Source of the DNA: Megalobrama amblycephala
Taxonomy: Eukaryota; Chordata; Actinopteri; Cypriniformes; Xenocyprididae
Direction: 5' to 3'
Assembly: GCF_018812025.1 (NCBI RefSeq)
Contig: NC_063062.1
Span: 36,039,228 to 36,103,227 of the forward strand
DNA: 64,000 nucleotides
The translations under genes and the position numbers were made by a program. This document shows, in pieces, positions 10,140-20,212 of this stretch; the stretch's first letter is position 1, and every line of letters begins with the position of its first letter. Below the pieces are notes generated by a model. It searched no databases. It worked only from the letters and a program-made list of their open reading frames with translations, and had not been told where the DNA came from.

Positions 10140-12379
10140 AGGATTAGTCCACTTTCAAATAAAATTTCTAGTTATAATTAATTATTAATATTTGGATCAG
10201 TTAATAAAATTAACTTAATGTAATAAAATTAATATTACAATCAATTAACCCGTTGTCCAATGAACACACAGTGTTAATTGTTTATTAATTCTAAGAAATG
10301 TTCATTTCCAGGTTATGGGAAATAACAATCATATTGTACAGTACTACTAAAAGCCTGTAGTCGGGATCGACATGAATAGGGACTCCAGCATATGAGCGCA
10401 AAACACCGACAACTTCACATGTGACATGAACATGACTTTATTAACAAGACTTAACACTTAAACTACTCTAACATTCACACACATACATGCATACAGTTTA
10501 CCAAGAGAGAGAGAGAGAGAGAGAGAGCTAAAGCAGAGTACAGGAAGCAAGAAGTTACAGCATTGTTTGACATTCAGCAGATCAACAGCCTTGAGCAAAC
10601 CATCAGTTTAGTTTTAACAGGCCCTTCTTTAAAAGGGGTAAGGATACTCAATGTATCCGATAAAGAGACTAAGTTTGATACTTGCATGTCTCTCCAAGTT
10701 GAATTAAAACTGTCCTGATGCAATTTGTGGAGGCTCCCGTTGAATCTTTGCTGATGTCGTCTTGATGAAAGAGAACCAGTTGGATTCAGAGGATCTTTGG
10801 TGAATGGAAGGTCTAGGCCGAGACCTGGCACAAGCTTGGGGTTCCTTAGAAGCTTCTAGCTTCTTAAAGCGTCATCTTGACGTCAGCATTTGTCAGTAAA
10901 AGAGAACCAGAGGAGGAAGAGAGATTTGATCTTGTGATCAGTGAATATAAGGGGTGAAGATGTCACACCCTCTTAAGGTGTCTGAGCCAATAAGGAGTTG
11001 CCCCCTCGGAGGGAAGTTTTACGAGTCTTTGTTCTGTAGCAAGATATTAGCATAAGACACTGGATTGGATGAATGAGAAAAGAACCTTCTAGATTCTTAT
11101 AATACTAATGTGTCACAGAGTTAGTAACATGTAACATAAATTTCCAAATAGGAAACGAAAGTTGGAGTCCGTAGATACCAAACATGCTACCAGTGTGATT
11201 TCAGTTATCTATACATTTGCAACTATGGAACATTAATACCAAAATAGTTCAAAAGAGAGAATTAATACATAGAATAAAGCCTATAAAAGGAAAGTCATGA
11301 GATGGGAAAATTGGATACATGTTTATACATTTCCCAAGTGGTTATATAGAGAATACATAGGATTAAGAGAGTTTATTTGTCCCTCTCAGAAAGAATGAGT
11401 CACTAATCTCCACAGCATTCTTTCTGATCATAAAAGTACCATATACCTGTAACAAGACATCTAGTTCTGCCTGTGTGCTAGCTACATTTGGGGTGCTGGT
11501 TGCAGTTTTAGGGGGATGGGTTCACAGAACTTTGATAAAGTGAGTTCATAGGTAATTCATTAAATATATTGAATAATTGTGTGTGCCTGATTGGTCCAGA
11601 CGCTACATAATTTACTCACCCCCATGTCATCCAAGATGTCCATGTCTTTCTTTCTTCAGTCTTAAAGAAATTCAGGTTTTTGATGAAAACATTCCAGGAT
11701 TATTCTCCTTATAATTGACTTCAATGGCCTCCAAGCGGTTGAAGGTCAAAATTACAGTTTCAGTGCAGCTTCAAAGGGCTTTAAACGATCCCAGACAAGG
11801 AATAAGGGTCTTATCTAGTGAAACAATCGGTCATTTTCGGGGAAAAAAAAAGTATATGCTTTATAAACACAAACGATCGCCTTGCAAGTGCTTCCGCCAG
11901 ACCACCTTCCGTATTCTTCAAAAAGTTTATTATGTATGTCCTACGCCTTCCCTATTCAACTTATGGAACGAACGCGGCACCAGTTCAGTTTGTTCCAAGT
12001 AGAATAGGGAAGGCATTGGACATACAGCGTAAGTTTTTTGAAGAAACCAGAAAGCGGAAGCACTTGCAAGGTGATCGTTTGTGTTTATAAAGCATATACA
12101 TTTACACTTTTTTCGAAAATGACCAATAGTTTCGCTAGATAAGACCCTTATTCCTCATCTGGGATCGTTTAAAGCTCTTTGAAGCTGCACTGAAACTGAC
12201 ATTTTGACCTTCAACAGTTTGGAGGCCATTTAAGTCCATTATAAGGAGAATAATCCTGGAATGTTTTCATCAAAAACCTTCATTTCTTTTCGACTGAAGA
12301 AAGAAGGACATGAACATCTTGGATGACATGGGGGTGAGTAAATTATCAGGAAATTTTCATTTGAAAGTGAACTAATCCT
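10140..12379. mobile_element. Large TTAA-flanked foldback MITE (Angel-like), with nested insertion
   Basis: Starts AGGATTAGTCCACTTTC and ends with its inverted copy GAAAGTGAACTAATCCT, flanked on both sides by TTAA (10136-10139 and 12380-12383). The arms are long inverted copies (about 11607-11980 and 12000-12379) that would fold into a hairpin of nearly 400 base pairs. The left arm is split by a 1.4 kb insertion (about 10170-11607). The style (TTAAAGG start, long foldback) matches the Angel-type MITEs known in zebrafish, by recollection. No transposase is encoded. Copy B keeps only the right arm (35497-35761). Confidence 0.85.
10356..11607 (-). mobile_element. Probable solo LTR nested in the foldback arm
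   Basis: On the minus strand this 1.25 kb block starts TGTAGCGTCTGG and ends CGACTACA, giving the TG...CA ends of an LTR. An AATAAA-type signal lies near 10437-10445 and a TATA-like motif near 10945. No coding capacity was found and no clear target duplication is visible, so the boundaries are tentative. The adjoining 10170-10355 is AT-rich and unexplained. Confidence 0.4.
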
Positions 12380-12662
12380 TTAAACACATTTCTTGAAACT
12401 ATGCCTTGTATTCTCAAAACAGTAAACACAAATCCATAACTTCTCACACAATTCCCCAAACATCCTATTTTCAGGTCAAAATGAAGCTCTCCACTCAAAA
12501 CCATTCACTCTGAAAAACCATACTTTGCCCTCAGAAATCCCACACAAGCCCTCAAAACCACACACACTACAACATAGTCTTATGCAATAAATTCAAAACA
12601 ACATTTCCAAAACGTACTCGGTTACGTACGTAACCTTGGTTCCCTGAGATACGGGAATGAGT

Positions 12663-12880
12663 ACTGCGTATGGGGAAAAGCTCCTTTTTTCCTCCTTGCT
12701 GAAGCCTTTTTCAATAGCGCAATGTAACTGCACGTCTATTGGCTCAAAGGAATGAACTCTTTGAACCAATGACGGCGCTGCGTAGTCGCGCGGGCCTATG
12801 GCAAAACAGCGCGCCAACGAGCCCGCCAAAACAGGCGTGGCTTATAGCTATATAAGCAGGCGTTTCACCATGGGAATCAG
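12663..12880. repeat. DIRS left inverted terminal repeat
   Basis: About 215 bases inverted relative to 14634-14848. Both contain the segments around GGAAAAGCTCC, CACGTCTATTGG and the TATATAGCTATAAGC-type motif. A few substitutions separate the arms. Confidence 0.9.
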
Positions 12881-12914
12881 TTTATTTTGACTGAAGCTAT
12901 GACACGGCATAAAA

Positions 12915-13007
12915 CGCAGTACTCGTTCCCGTATCTCAGGGAACCGAGGTTACGTACGTAACCGAGTACGTTCCCTTTCGATACTTTCATTCACACTGCG
13001 TATGGGG
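12915..13007. repeat. DIRS internal complementary region (ICR)
   Basis: The first half (12915-12970) is the complement of the left terminus (12614-12670). The second half (12971-13007) is the complement of the right terminus (14832-14869). The two meet at GTAC-GTTCCC, so the ICR is the template of the joined ends, as expected for DIRS circle formation. This is read directly from the sequence. Confidence 0.92.
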
Positions 13008-13545
13008 AATGAATACAATCATGCCGTGCCACGGCAGGGAACGACAAGAAACATATCTTGGGTGCCTAGGGGCCCAGTGGATACGTGAGGGGCCGGAAGC
13101 CGTCGAACCCTTTCGTGTTACACTGGAACAGGGAAAGAATTCCCTGACAGAGGTATGATGACGGAGCTCGACACGAGAAATGACCTGTGCTCTGAACGGA
13201 GTCGAGAGCACTTTAGGGACGTAGCCATGCCTGGGTTTTAGAACGACTCCTCCTTGGCGATTAATATAAGACACTACTGTCATGCTGTCCGACTGGACTA
13301 AGACGTGGTGCCCTTCCAGGAACACTTGGAACGAGACTAGGGCTCGTTCTACTGCCAGCATCTTGAGGCAGTTGATGTGCAGATGGCTCTGCTCGTGAGA
13401 CCACGAGCTGAAGGCCGGTCTACCCTTGAATACAGCGCCCCAACCAGTGTTGGAGGTGTCTGTCGAGAGCACCTTCCTTCTGGACACCGCCTATAGGGGA
13501 ACACCACGTTCGAACCAACTGGGGTTCATCCAAGGTTTCAGGGCC
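12987..13545 (-). pseudogene. DIRS RNase H fragment
   Basis: The frame has SRRKVLSTDTSNTGWGAVF, then SHLHINCLKMLAVERAL and VLVQSDSMTVVSYINRQGG, the characteristic DIRS/Ngaro RNase H block with acidic residues in the TD and SD positions. Just upstream, in a shifted frame, a WFERGVPL-like linker can be recognised. The protein then runs into the ICR; the rest of RNase H and the tyrosine recombinase are missing. Confidence 0.85.
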
Positions 13546-13589
13546 ATGATGCAGGCCTGATTGACCTTGACTAAAAAGCTCTACGTGGA

Positions 13590-14280
13590 CCTCAGGGAAG
13601 AAGGGTGCAGATCGCTGGCGGGGGGTCTGGCGGCGTCCCGGCAGATACCACTCGTCCAGCCTGCTGTGAGTCGGCTCCTCAGGTGTGGCCCATTCCAAGT
13701 TGAGCTCTTCGACGGCCTTTGAGAGGACGCAGAATAACTCGGCGTCCATCCCAGGCCTGGAATCAATGGGCTCCAGTGACGGCAGGGGGGCAGGCTCTTC
13801 GTCGCCGACCCATTCCACCGTTTCAGATGCCGCAAGCGAAATGGAGTCATCGAGCGGCTCGTCCTCTGAACCGCCGAAGGAGACGAGGTCACTCGCTTCC
13901 GCCGAGGGACGCTGCTCCGGGCGTGAGAAGAGGACGGGGGACGGCTCTCTCATAGGAGAGGGAGAGGCAGGCAGGCGCTGGGCCAGCGTAAGCTCTCCCA
14001 AATCCAGGCGCTGAGCCCCTCTAGCTCGCTGTCTTTTCCTAGCCGGCTCGCGGGACAAAGAAGATGGGAAGGTGTGAGGGGCGGGACCACTTTCATTGAA
14101 GAAAGCAATCTGCGAGCGCAGAGAGGCGAGACTCATACATTCGCAGGGCGGGCATGAAGTCTCGGTGAGCGCGGCTTCTGCGTGGGGCTTGCCCAGACAT
14201 CTGACGCACTCACCGTGGCTGTCATCATCCTGCAGAGGGGCTCTGCAGGTGCCACAACTGTGGCACGGCATTTGTAGCAA
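13590..14280 (-). pseudogene. DIRS gag-like ORF
   Basis: Begins MLQMPCHSCGTCRAPLQDD with a cysteine-rich N-terminus (paired CxxC-type motifs, HGECVRCLGKPH), followed by a Ser/Pro/Glu-rich middle and an acidic segment. This matches the general layout of fish DIRS ORF1 (putative Gag). The natural product seems to end near FFPEVHVELF; the open frame runs on to 13420 only because a deletion fused it to the RNase H-proximal region. It lies just inside the right terminal repeat, as ORF1 should. Confidence 0.75.
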
Positions 14281-14633
14281 CGCCGCCGCCGTGAAAACGC
14301 ACTTGTGTGGGCTCTTTTAGAGCGGTATAGACTGCTGGAATATGCTCTTTTAGAAGCGGTGTGAAACCGCTGAAATTTGCACTTTTAAAGCTCGCCGGAT
14401 GGTGGCAGGAGACTCGCTGAGAGCGAAACCAGAAGCTCGCGGCGGGTGGATCGAGAGCGGCACTCGAGGCGGCAGTCTGCAAAGGCGCTGGCATTGAAGC
14501 AGGCGGCGATCTCAGCTGTCCTCTGCGAAGCCTCTTCTACGGCAGAGAGAGAGCTCATTCCAGTGGTCGAAGGCAGGAATCAGTGTTCAGCAGGAATCCA
14601 GCGAAGTGCAGTCGTCGCTGAAGGAGAGAGAGA

Positions 14634-14848
14634 ACTGATTCCCATGGCAAAACGTCTGCTTATATAGCTATAAGCCACGCCGTTTTGGCGGGCTCGCTGG
14701 CGTGCTGTTTCGCCATAGGCTCGCGCAACTACGCCGCGCCGTCATTGGTTCAAAGAGTTACATTCCAATAGACGTGCAGTTACACTGCGCTATTGAAAAA
14801 GGTTTCAGCAAGGAGCAAAAAAGGAGCTTTTCCCCATACGCAGTATGA
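14634..14848. repeat. DIRS right inverted terminal repeat
   Basis: Inverted partner of 12663-12880. The remaining bases to 14869 are complemented in the ICR. Confidence 0.9.
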
Positions 14849-15222
14849 GTGAAAGTATCGAAAGGGAACTGGCATGTTATGTTGCTTGTGGTCTCTGGTG
14901 AACACTGATATAAGGTTCTCTGTCATACGTTTCCTCCGCCATGCTGAAAAAAACTTACGTTTAGAACTGAAACTCTATCTGTATGTGAGGCAATTTTATG
15001 CATTACTTTATTACAGTAGCATAGTGCAGCAGGGTATGTGTTGTCACAGCACAGAGTACAGCACTCAAAAGTTACTGTACAGAGCAGTCTTACTGTAAGT
15101 ACACCTACCTGTTTTCCTCCTTGAAGGTTCTGATGTGAAGCGACTCAAATTTGTACTCATTGCCCAGCCTGCCTCATAGTCATAACATGGACAAGGACAA
15201 GGTCAACTAAAGTGGCCACCCA

Positions 15223-16260
15223 GGGGTCAATGAAACCCTCTCGCTGCTGAAGGAGCGCTTCTGGTGGCCGAACATGGCATCCGACGTCAGAAGGTATGTG
15301 CAGGGATGCAAGGAATGCGCCATCTCAAAGAGTCCACGCCACCTTCCATCCAGCAAGCTCCTTCCTCTGCCCGTTCCCAATAAACCCTGGTCACACCTAG
15401 GAGTTGACTTCATAACAGACCTACCTGCTTCCAATGACTGCACCTGCATCTTTGTGATTGTTGACAGATTCTCCAAGTCCTGTCGTTTGATTCCCCTAAG
15501 GGGACTGCCTACTGCTATGGAGACCGCTGAACTCATGTTTAATCACATAGTCAGATACTACAGAATCCCCGAAGACATTGTTTCTGATAGAGGACCTCAG
15601 TTCATTTCCCGGGTATGGAAAGCATTCTTCTCACTCCTAGGTTTGACCGTCAGCCTCTCGTCTGGTTACCATCCACAGTCTAATGGGCAGACGGAAAGGA
15701 AGATCCAGGAGATTGGTCGCTTCCTCCGTACATTCTGTCACGGCCACCAGGACTCTTGGAACCAGTACCTGGGTTGGGCCGAGTATGCACAGAACTCCCT
15801 GCGTCAACCATCTACTGGACTCACCCCTTTCCAGTGCGTGCTCGGTTACCAACCCCCACTGTTCCCCTGGTCAGGGGAACCATCGGACATTCCATCTGTC
15901 GACTACTGGTTCCGAGAGAGCGAGAGGGTCTGGGACTGCGCGCACCACCAGCTTCAACGGGCCTTGCGCAGACACAGGATGACAGCCGACCTTCGCCGCT
16001 CCAACGCCCCAGCCTACCAACCTGAACAGAAGGTCTGGCTGTCAACCAGGGACAAAAGACTGCGTCTGCCCTGCCAAAAGCTGAGTCCCAGGTTCATTGG
16101 CCCATTCACCATCACCAAGCAGATCAACCCGGTCGCGTATCAGCTCCAACTACCTCCTCAGTACCACATTTATCCCACATTCCATGTGTCCCTTTTAAAG
16201 CCTCACCACCCTTCTGTCCCTGTCTCCACAGAGCCTGGCATAGCAGCAGCTGAACCCCCC
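15223..16260 (+). pseudogene. Gypsy 2 integrase
   Basis: Reads [17 protein letters not shown] and [15 protein letters not shown] (end of the HHCC module), then the core with D in [13 protein letters not shown] in [10 protein letters not shown] and E in [10 protein letters not shown], then [19 protein letters not shown] and the GPF-type SH3-like segment ([19 protein letters not shown]) and [14 protein letters not shown] end. After EPPLPQ the chromodomain expected in this clade is absent and the frame enters LTR-like sequence (to 16515). It is truncated at its 5' end, so it is non-functional. Confidence 0.92.
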
Positions 16261-16261
16261 C

Positions 16262-16664
16262 TTCCACAGACATGCCAGGCTCCAACACCCACCAATCACA
16301 GGGCACTCCATCTCCAGAGTACTGATCACACGCACCTGCACCTCATCAGCACACCAATCAGCACCAGTACAAAAGACACTCACACTCACTCAGTCACTGT
16401 CCGGTCTTGTTCGCATCTAGATTTTCCTTCATGCTTACCTCAAGGACTCCTAGCGATATACTTACCTGTCTCCAGCGTTTCCAAGTCTCCTTCTGTGTTC
16501 CCAGTCTGTGTGTGAGTGTCTTCTGTCTCCAGCGTTGTTCGTCTTCACCATCATCCAGGATCTTCACCACTACAAACACAAAGGACAGTATCATTCATCT
16601 ACTTCTCATCATTCACTCCAAAGTTCACCTTATACTCCTCTTATCATAAAGTTCACCTTATACT
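16262..16664 (+). repeat. Gypsy 2 LTR-like tail
   Basis: Low-complexity TC/CA-rich sequence follows integrase directly, with a repeated AAAGTTCACCTTATACTC unit near 16618-16667. It is probably part of the 3' LTR, but ends were not defined. The right edge is the junction with BEL/Pao, shared with 41175 in copy B only from GCCTAGTGTGGCAC onward. Confidence 0.5.
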
Positions 16665-16987
16665 CGGCCTAGTGTGGCACTGTTCCCAGGACACTTTAGG
16701 CTATAAGCACAGGCCTGTGTCAACAATTGAGGAAAGCTCAATGAGAAATGGCTGTCGTATACTGGCAAGCCAGTATGACCCACTCTGATATATTATTCCT
16801 TTCACCACCAGGGCCAAAATCATGGTACAAACACTATGGAAAAGGGTTGGAGGGTTGGGATGAACCACTACCAGCTGATCTCTTCTCAGAATAGCATGCT
16901 TAGGAAGAAGAGCTTCCTAATTTACAGAGAATAATACTGTCTAGGTGTTATACACCAGCATGCAAGAACACCTCCTCCATTATCGAT

Positions 16988-17212
16988 ATGCATGTCTTCT
17001 GTGATGCCTCGGAGAAGGCATATGGCTTTGTAGCTTATTTAAGGGTGGAAACAATTGATAATATCCAATTTGCATTCATCATGGCGAGGTCAAAGGTGGC
17101 ACCCAAAAAGCAACTCTCCATGCCACGCCTTGAACTCTGTGCAGCATTGTCTGGAGTTCAGCTTGCCAAAACACTTAACTCTGAAATGACGTGGCAAGCC
17201 CATTGTACCTAA
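16988..17212 (+). pseudogene. BEL/Pao RNase H
   Basis: Begins MHVFCDASEKAYGFVAYL and contains the signature FIMARSKVAPKKQLSMPRLE followed by LCAALSGVQLAKTL, typical of Pao-family RNase H with the FCDAS active-site Asp. The frame dies soon after; the next recognisable part is the integrase core. Confidence 0.9.
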
Positions 17213-17236
17213 AATGGCAGACCAGTTGTACCTAAA

Positions 17237-17452
17237 ATGCCAGCTTCCCATCTGAGGATTAACCAGCCTCCATTCTGGTCGACAGGGGTGGACTGTTTTG
17301 GCCCCTACATGTTCAAAATTGGCAGACGGCAGGAAAAAAGATGGGGCATAATATTTAAATGTCTTCCTACAAGATGCATACATCTCGACTTTAGCATGGA
17401 TGCAGATTCCTATTTATTATTAGCCCTTAGACGCTTCATCCCAGGTGAAAAA
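17237..17452 (+). pseudogene. BEL/Pao integrase, core part
   Basis: Reads VDCFGPYMFKIGRRQEKRW and GIIFKCLPTRCIHLD, then LLALRRFIPGE. This is the first part of the Pao integrase core, with the catalytic Asp in VDCFGP. It is interrupted at PGE by a foldback MITE. Confidence 0.9.
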
Positions 17453-17713
17453 AAATGTACATTTCTATAATATACTTAAAGTGCTCTATTTTCGTGCACT
17501 AATTTTGTACTTAATATACTAAAAATTCATCTTTAGTACTTCTTAAGATCATCTTAAAAACATCTAAGTGTACTCAACTGTGCTATTTTGAGACAGCATT
17601 ATATATGCACTAAAATGTACTTTTAATATACTATCTCTGTATTTAAAAAATATGTTTAGTTACCACTTGTAGTACACTATTGGTTCAAATGTACTATAAG
17701 TGGCATCTAAATA
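17446..17713. mobile_element. Half of a foldback MITE inside BEL/Pao integrase
   Basis: Begins CCCAGGTGAAAAAAAATG and is rich in AGTACT-type motifs. The complete foldback, with both arms and a nested Tc1, is at about 41938-43952 in copy B. Copy A has only the left arm and loop side, then resumes the integrase, so the right arm was lost by deletion. Confidence 0.75.
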
Positions 17714-17714
17714 C

Positions 17715-18373
17715 GTGAGCTTTCTGAAGCCTTTGCTGAAATGGAACCATCCCTTCAAGAGCAACTAGCAAACCAAAAGATTGCCTTTCAATCCACCTCA
17801 TGCACCGCATTTTTGGGTGGAGTATGGGAGAGAGAAATTAAATCTGTTAAGTCTTCACTCCAAGTTGTTCTAAAGGATCACACTGTCCCAGAGGAGGCCC
17901 TCATCACAGTGTTGACTGAAGTGAAAGGCATCCTAAATTTGAAACCGCTGGGCTACGTGTCCTCTGATATAGCGGAGCCAGACCCTATTACCCCCAATTT
18001 GTTGCTTAGGGGGCAGCGGGACTCTTCCCTACCTCAGGCTGTGTATGGGCCACATAATCTACTTGGACGGCGTCGCTACAGACACAGTCAAGTGATTGCC
18101 GATAACTTCTGCACTTAGTTCCTCAGAAACTACCTACCCAGTCTTCAGCTTCGACAGAAGTGGCAGGACATCACATCAAACGTAGCAGCCAATCAGGTTG
18201 TATTGATTGTGGACTCTCAACTTCCCAGAGCCCAGTGGCCAGTCGGTAAGGTAACCAGAGTCCTACCAAGCGACAATGGTGCCATAAGAGCTGTGGAAGT
18301 GGACATCAAGGGCAATACATATGTTCGCCCTGCTGCTAAACTTATTGTGTTACCTGAAATGCCTAAAGATTAG
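17715..18373 (+). pseudogene. BEL/Pao integrase, C-terminal part
   Basis: Continues with ELSEAFAEMEPSLQEQL, then FLGGVWEREIKSVKSSLQ (the conserved GGVWER block with the catalytic Glu), GILNLKPLGYVSSDI and the C-terminal RRRYRHSQVIADNF. One in-frame TAG (18116-18118) precedes FLRNYLPSLQLRQKW, and the segment ends at a natural stop after LPEMPKD. The same TAG is present in copy B, so it predates the duplication. Confidence 0.9.
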
Positions 18374-18444
18374 CTTGTAGCAACAATAGCAGAGCTGGAA
18401 CATTTTGTGTAATTACAAATTTCCGGTGAAATTTGTGGGGCGGC

Positions 18445-18900
18445 TATACGAAATTCCCCATTCTGTCACTAGAGGTCAGCACAATACTGTTCATTATACT
18501 GTAGGAATTCCCTTATCACATGTGTGCGAGTCAGAAGCAGCGTTCAGTAGCCGAGTTATATGGAGTTTCCTGGCTTTGTTTATTCCTTAAAAGTCTGCTT
18601 TTCCTTGTGTGGTATTGCTGTGCGTTGATAACCCCATAAGTAACAACATTTATTATCATTGTAGATGTGTTTCAGAGTGTTTTATAGCATAATTGAGTTG
18701 ATTTTACCTCAGAAGTATTACTGTGTCAATATACGCGCAATGGCTGCAATACTCACATATTCAAAGAATCATCTGGTTATTTGTTATCTAAGATGTTTAT
18801 TCGTTTGTGAAAGGGAGTTGCTTGTTATGTATGTTGATAATCTTTATAATATTTATCCAATGTCTGATCGGCATATTAGTAATATTATAAAGAGTGGACA
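18445..18900 (+). repeat. BEL/Pao 3' LTR-like sequence
   Basis: Preceded by a purine-rich GTGGGGCGGC, the probable polypurine tract. It starts TATACGAAATTCCCC (TGTACG in copy B at 44613). The 3' edge is not defined. A TTAA at 18587-18590 is the empty site of the piggyBac-like insertion in copy B. Confidence 0.55.
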
Positions 18901-20063
18901 CTTTGTAATCTGACACAGCTTGTTAGCAGTGTAAGGACTGAGGACGAACCAGACAAATGAATCATTCAGATGATTCTTTCAAAACATAATTCCAGAAACC
19001 CAAACTCAGAGAATCTAATTTTCAGCTCCAGTCCATCTGGAGCTGAAAAGACCCTGCAACAAATCATCCACTCAGAAAACCCTTCTCTCCACGCCAACGA
19101 GGAGATTCAAATTTAAAGTCGACTCAAGCAAATACCTCCAGATTCTAAAACTGAACTGGTGCATTAAAAGAAACAAATATTTTCTTAATTTATCAAGATA
19201 TTGAAAGTCTTTACCAACACATAGGTTATGTCTAATAAATTATAGATATACATTTGATATCTATAGATATACATTTTGTAACTGATGTTAAAAATAGAAT
19301 TTAGTGGAAAACCAAATCCTGATGGGTAGAGGTCATTTTTAATTACAGGTTGTAAACTTAAAACAGAACATCAAGTTAATATGGTCATTTGTGTTAAGTA
19401 TTTCAAAGTATTCCAAAGTATTTAGATTAAGTTACTAAACTTGAGTAATGTAACGAAATACGTTACAGATTACTTTTTAAAGCATGTATTTTGTAATCTG
19501 TAGTGAAATACATTCTAAAAGTAACCTTCCCAACCCTGGTTATGAGGCAGATATGTTTATTATTGAAGTTTGTGTTCTTATAGTGTAAATGTAATACAGT
19601 TTAACTGCAAATGAGAATTATTCTGTTTTATAAAGTGAACACTTATAAAATGTACAGTTATTACAAAAATACTGTTTTGATAAGAGGACAAAGATGACAT
19701 GTATTTAAAAGAAGAAATGCAGACATGATTGAGGATAGACCAAAAATGGGATTTAAAGGGAAAATGTTTGTTTTTGGTTTCATACAAACTTTAATAAGGC
19801 AATGTTTGGAAAATATGTGAGAATACATTGATGTGAAAACAGACCTTTGAAGAATATATGGCTTCATGTTATCCAAATGTGGATAGAACCTGTGCTTCAA
19901 TGCAAAACAGACAGAAGTAACAGGAAATAATTCATGATTGCAGATACAAAGTTAAAATGAAGTTAAAAATAAACATAATCCGAGTGAATGGAGAATGAGC
20001 AACTGTTGTCCTGCGTCACTGATTTCTCGGAATTATTTGTAATATTTCCAGAGCACTACATAT
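18901..20063. other. AT-rich stretch without a recognised gene
   Basis: 18901-19150 matches B 46640-48545 with a roughly 960-base deletion in A (junction near 19030-19045). A TTAA at 19113-19116 is the empty site of the MITE at 47826-48492. From 19150 to 20063 I see no gene and no counterpart in copy B. Confidence 0.65.
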
Positions 20064-20212
20064 GCACAAAAATTTACCTCGCGCAGACTGTCCGCGAGCC
20101 AGGGGGGAACTCGGACAAGGGAAGTTTCTTTTTTATTATTCTTATTTTATTTATTTACTTTTTTTTGGTAATAATTTGTAACCAGTGACAGACAGTACTT
20201 CATGACAATCAT

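Larger units (their letters stand above)
12614..14869 (-). mobile_element. DIRS-like retrotransposon with complete termini, internally deleted
   Basis: DIRS elements use a tyrosine recombinase rather than an integrase and carry inverted terminal repeats plus an internal complementary region (ICR). All three structural hallmarks are visible: inverted repeats at about 12663-12880 and 14634-14848, an ICR at 12915-13007, and no target duplication. Copy B shows the empty site between 35995 and 35996. Coding is limited to gag and a piece of RNase H. The RT core and the recombinase are deleted, so the copy is non-autonomous and was presumably mobilised by a relative. Confidence 0.92.
12384..15218 (-). 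mobile_element. IS630/Tc1-like element remnant, copy A (split by DIRS)
   Basis: Flanks 12384-12613 and 14870-15218 are contiguous in copy B (35766-36348), where the element ends at 36857. On the minus strand the 15115-15215 part matches the N-terminal helix-turn-helix region described for copy B. In A it is interrupted by the DIRS element and truncated on the right by the junction with Gypsy 2 at 15218. Confidence 0.6.
15219..16664 (+). mobile_element. Ty3/Gypsy retrotransposon 2, 3' part (copy A)
   Basis: Starts abruptly inside the integrase zinc-binding region at 15219 and continues through the integrase into LTR-like sequence up to the BEL/Pao boundary at about 16664. The corresponding copy-B element (37441-40020) keeps the 5' and middle parts instead. 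It is a different family from Gypsy 1 and lies on the opposite strand. Confidence 0.88.
16665..18900 (+). mobile_element. BEL/Pao retrotransposon remnant, copy A
   Basis: Pol debris in order RNase H, integrase, MITE insertion, integrase C-terminus and LTR-like sequence. Copy B carries the same element with an additional reverse transcriptase part (40441-41128). Gag, protease and RT are missing here. Confidence 0.88.
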
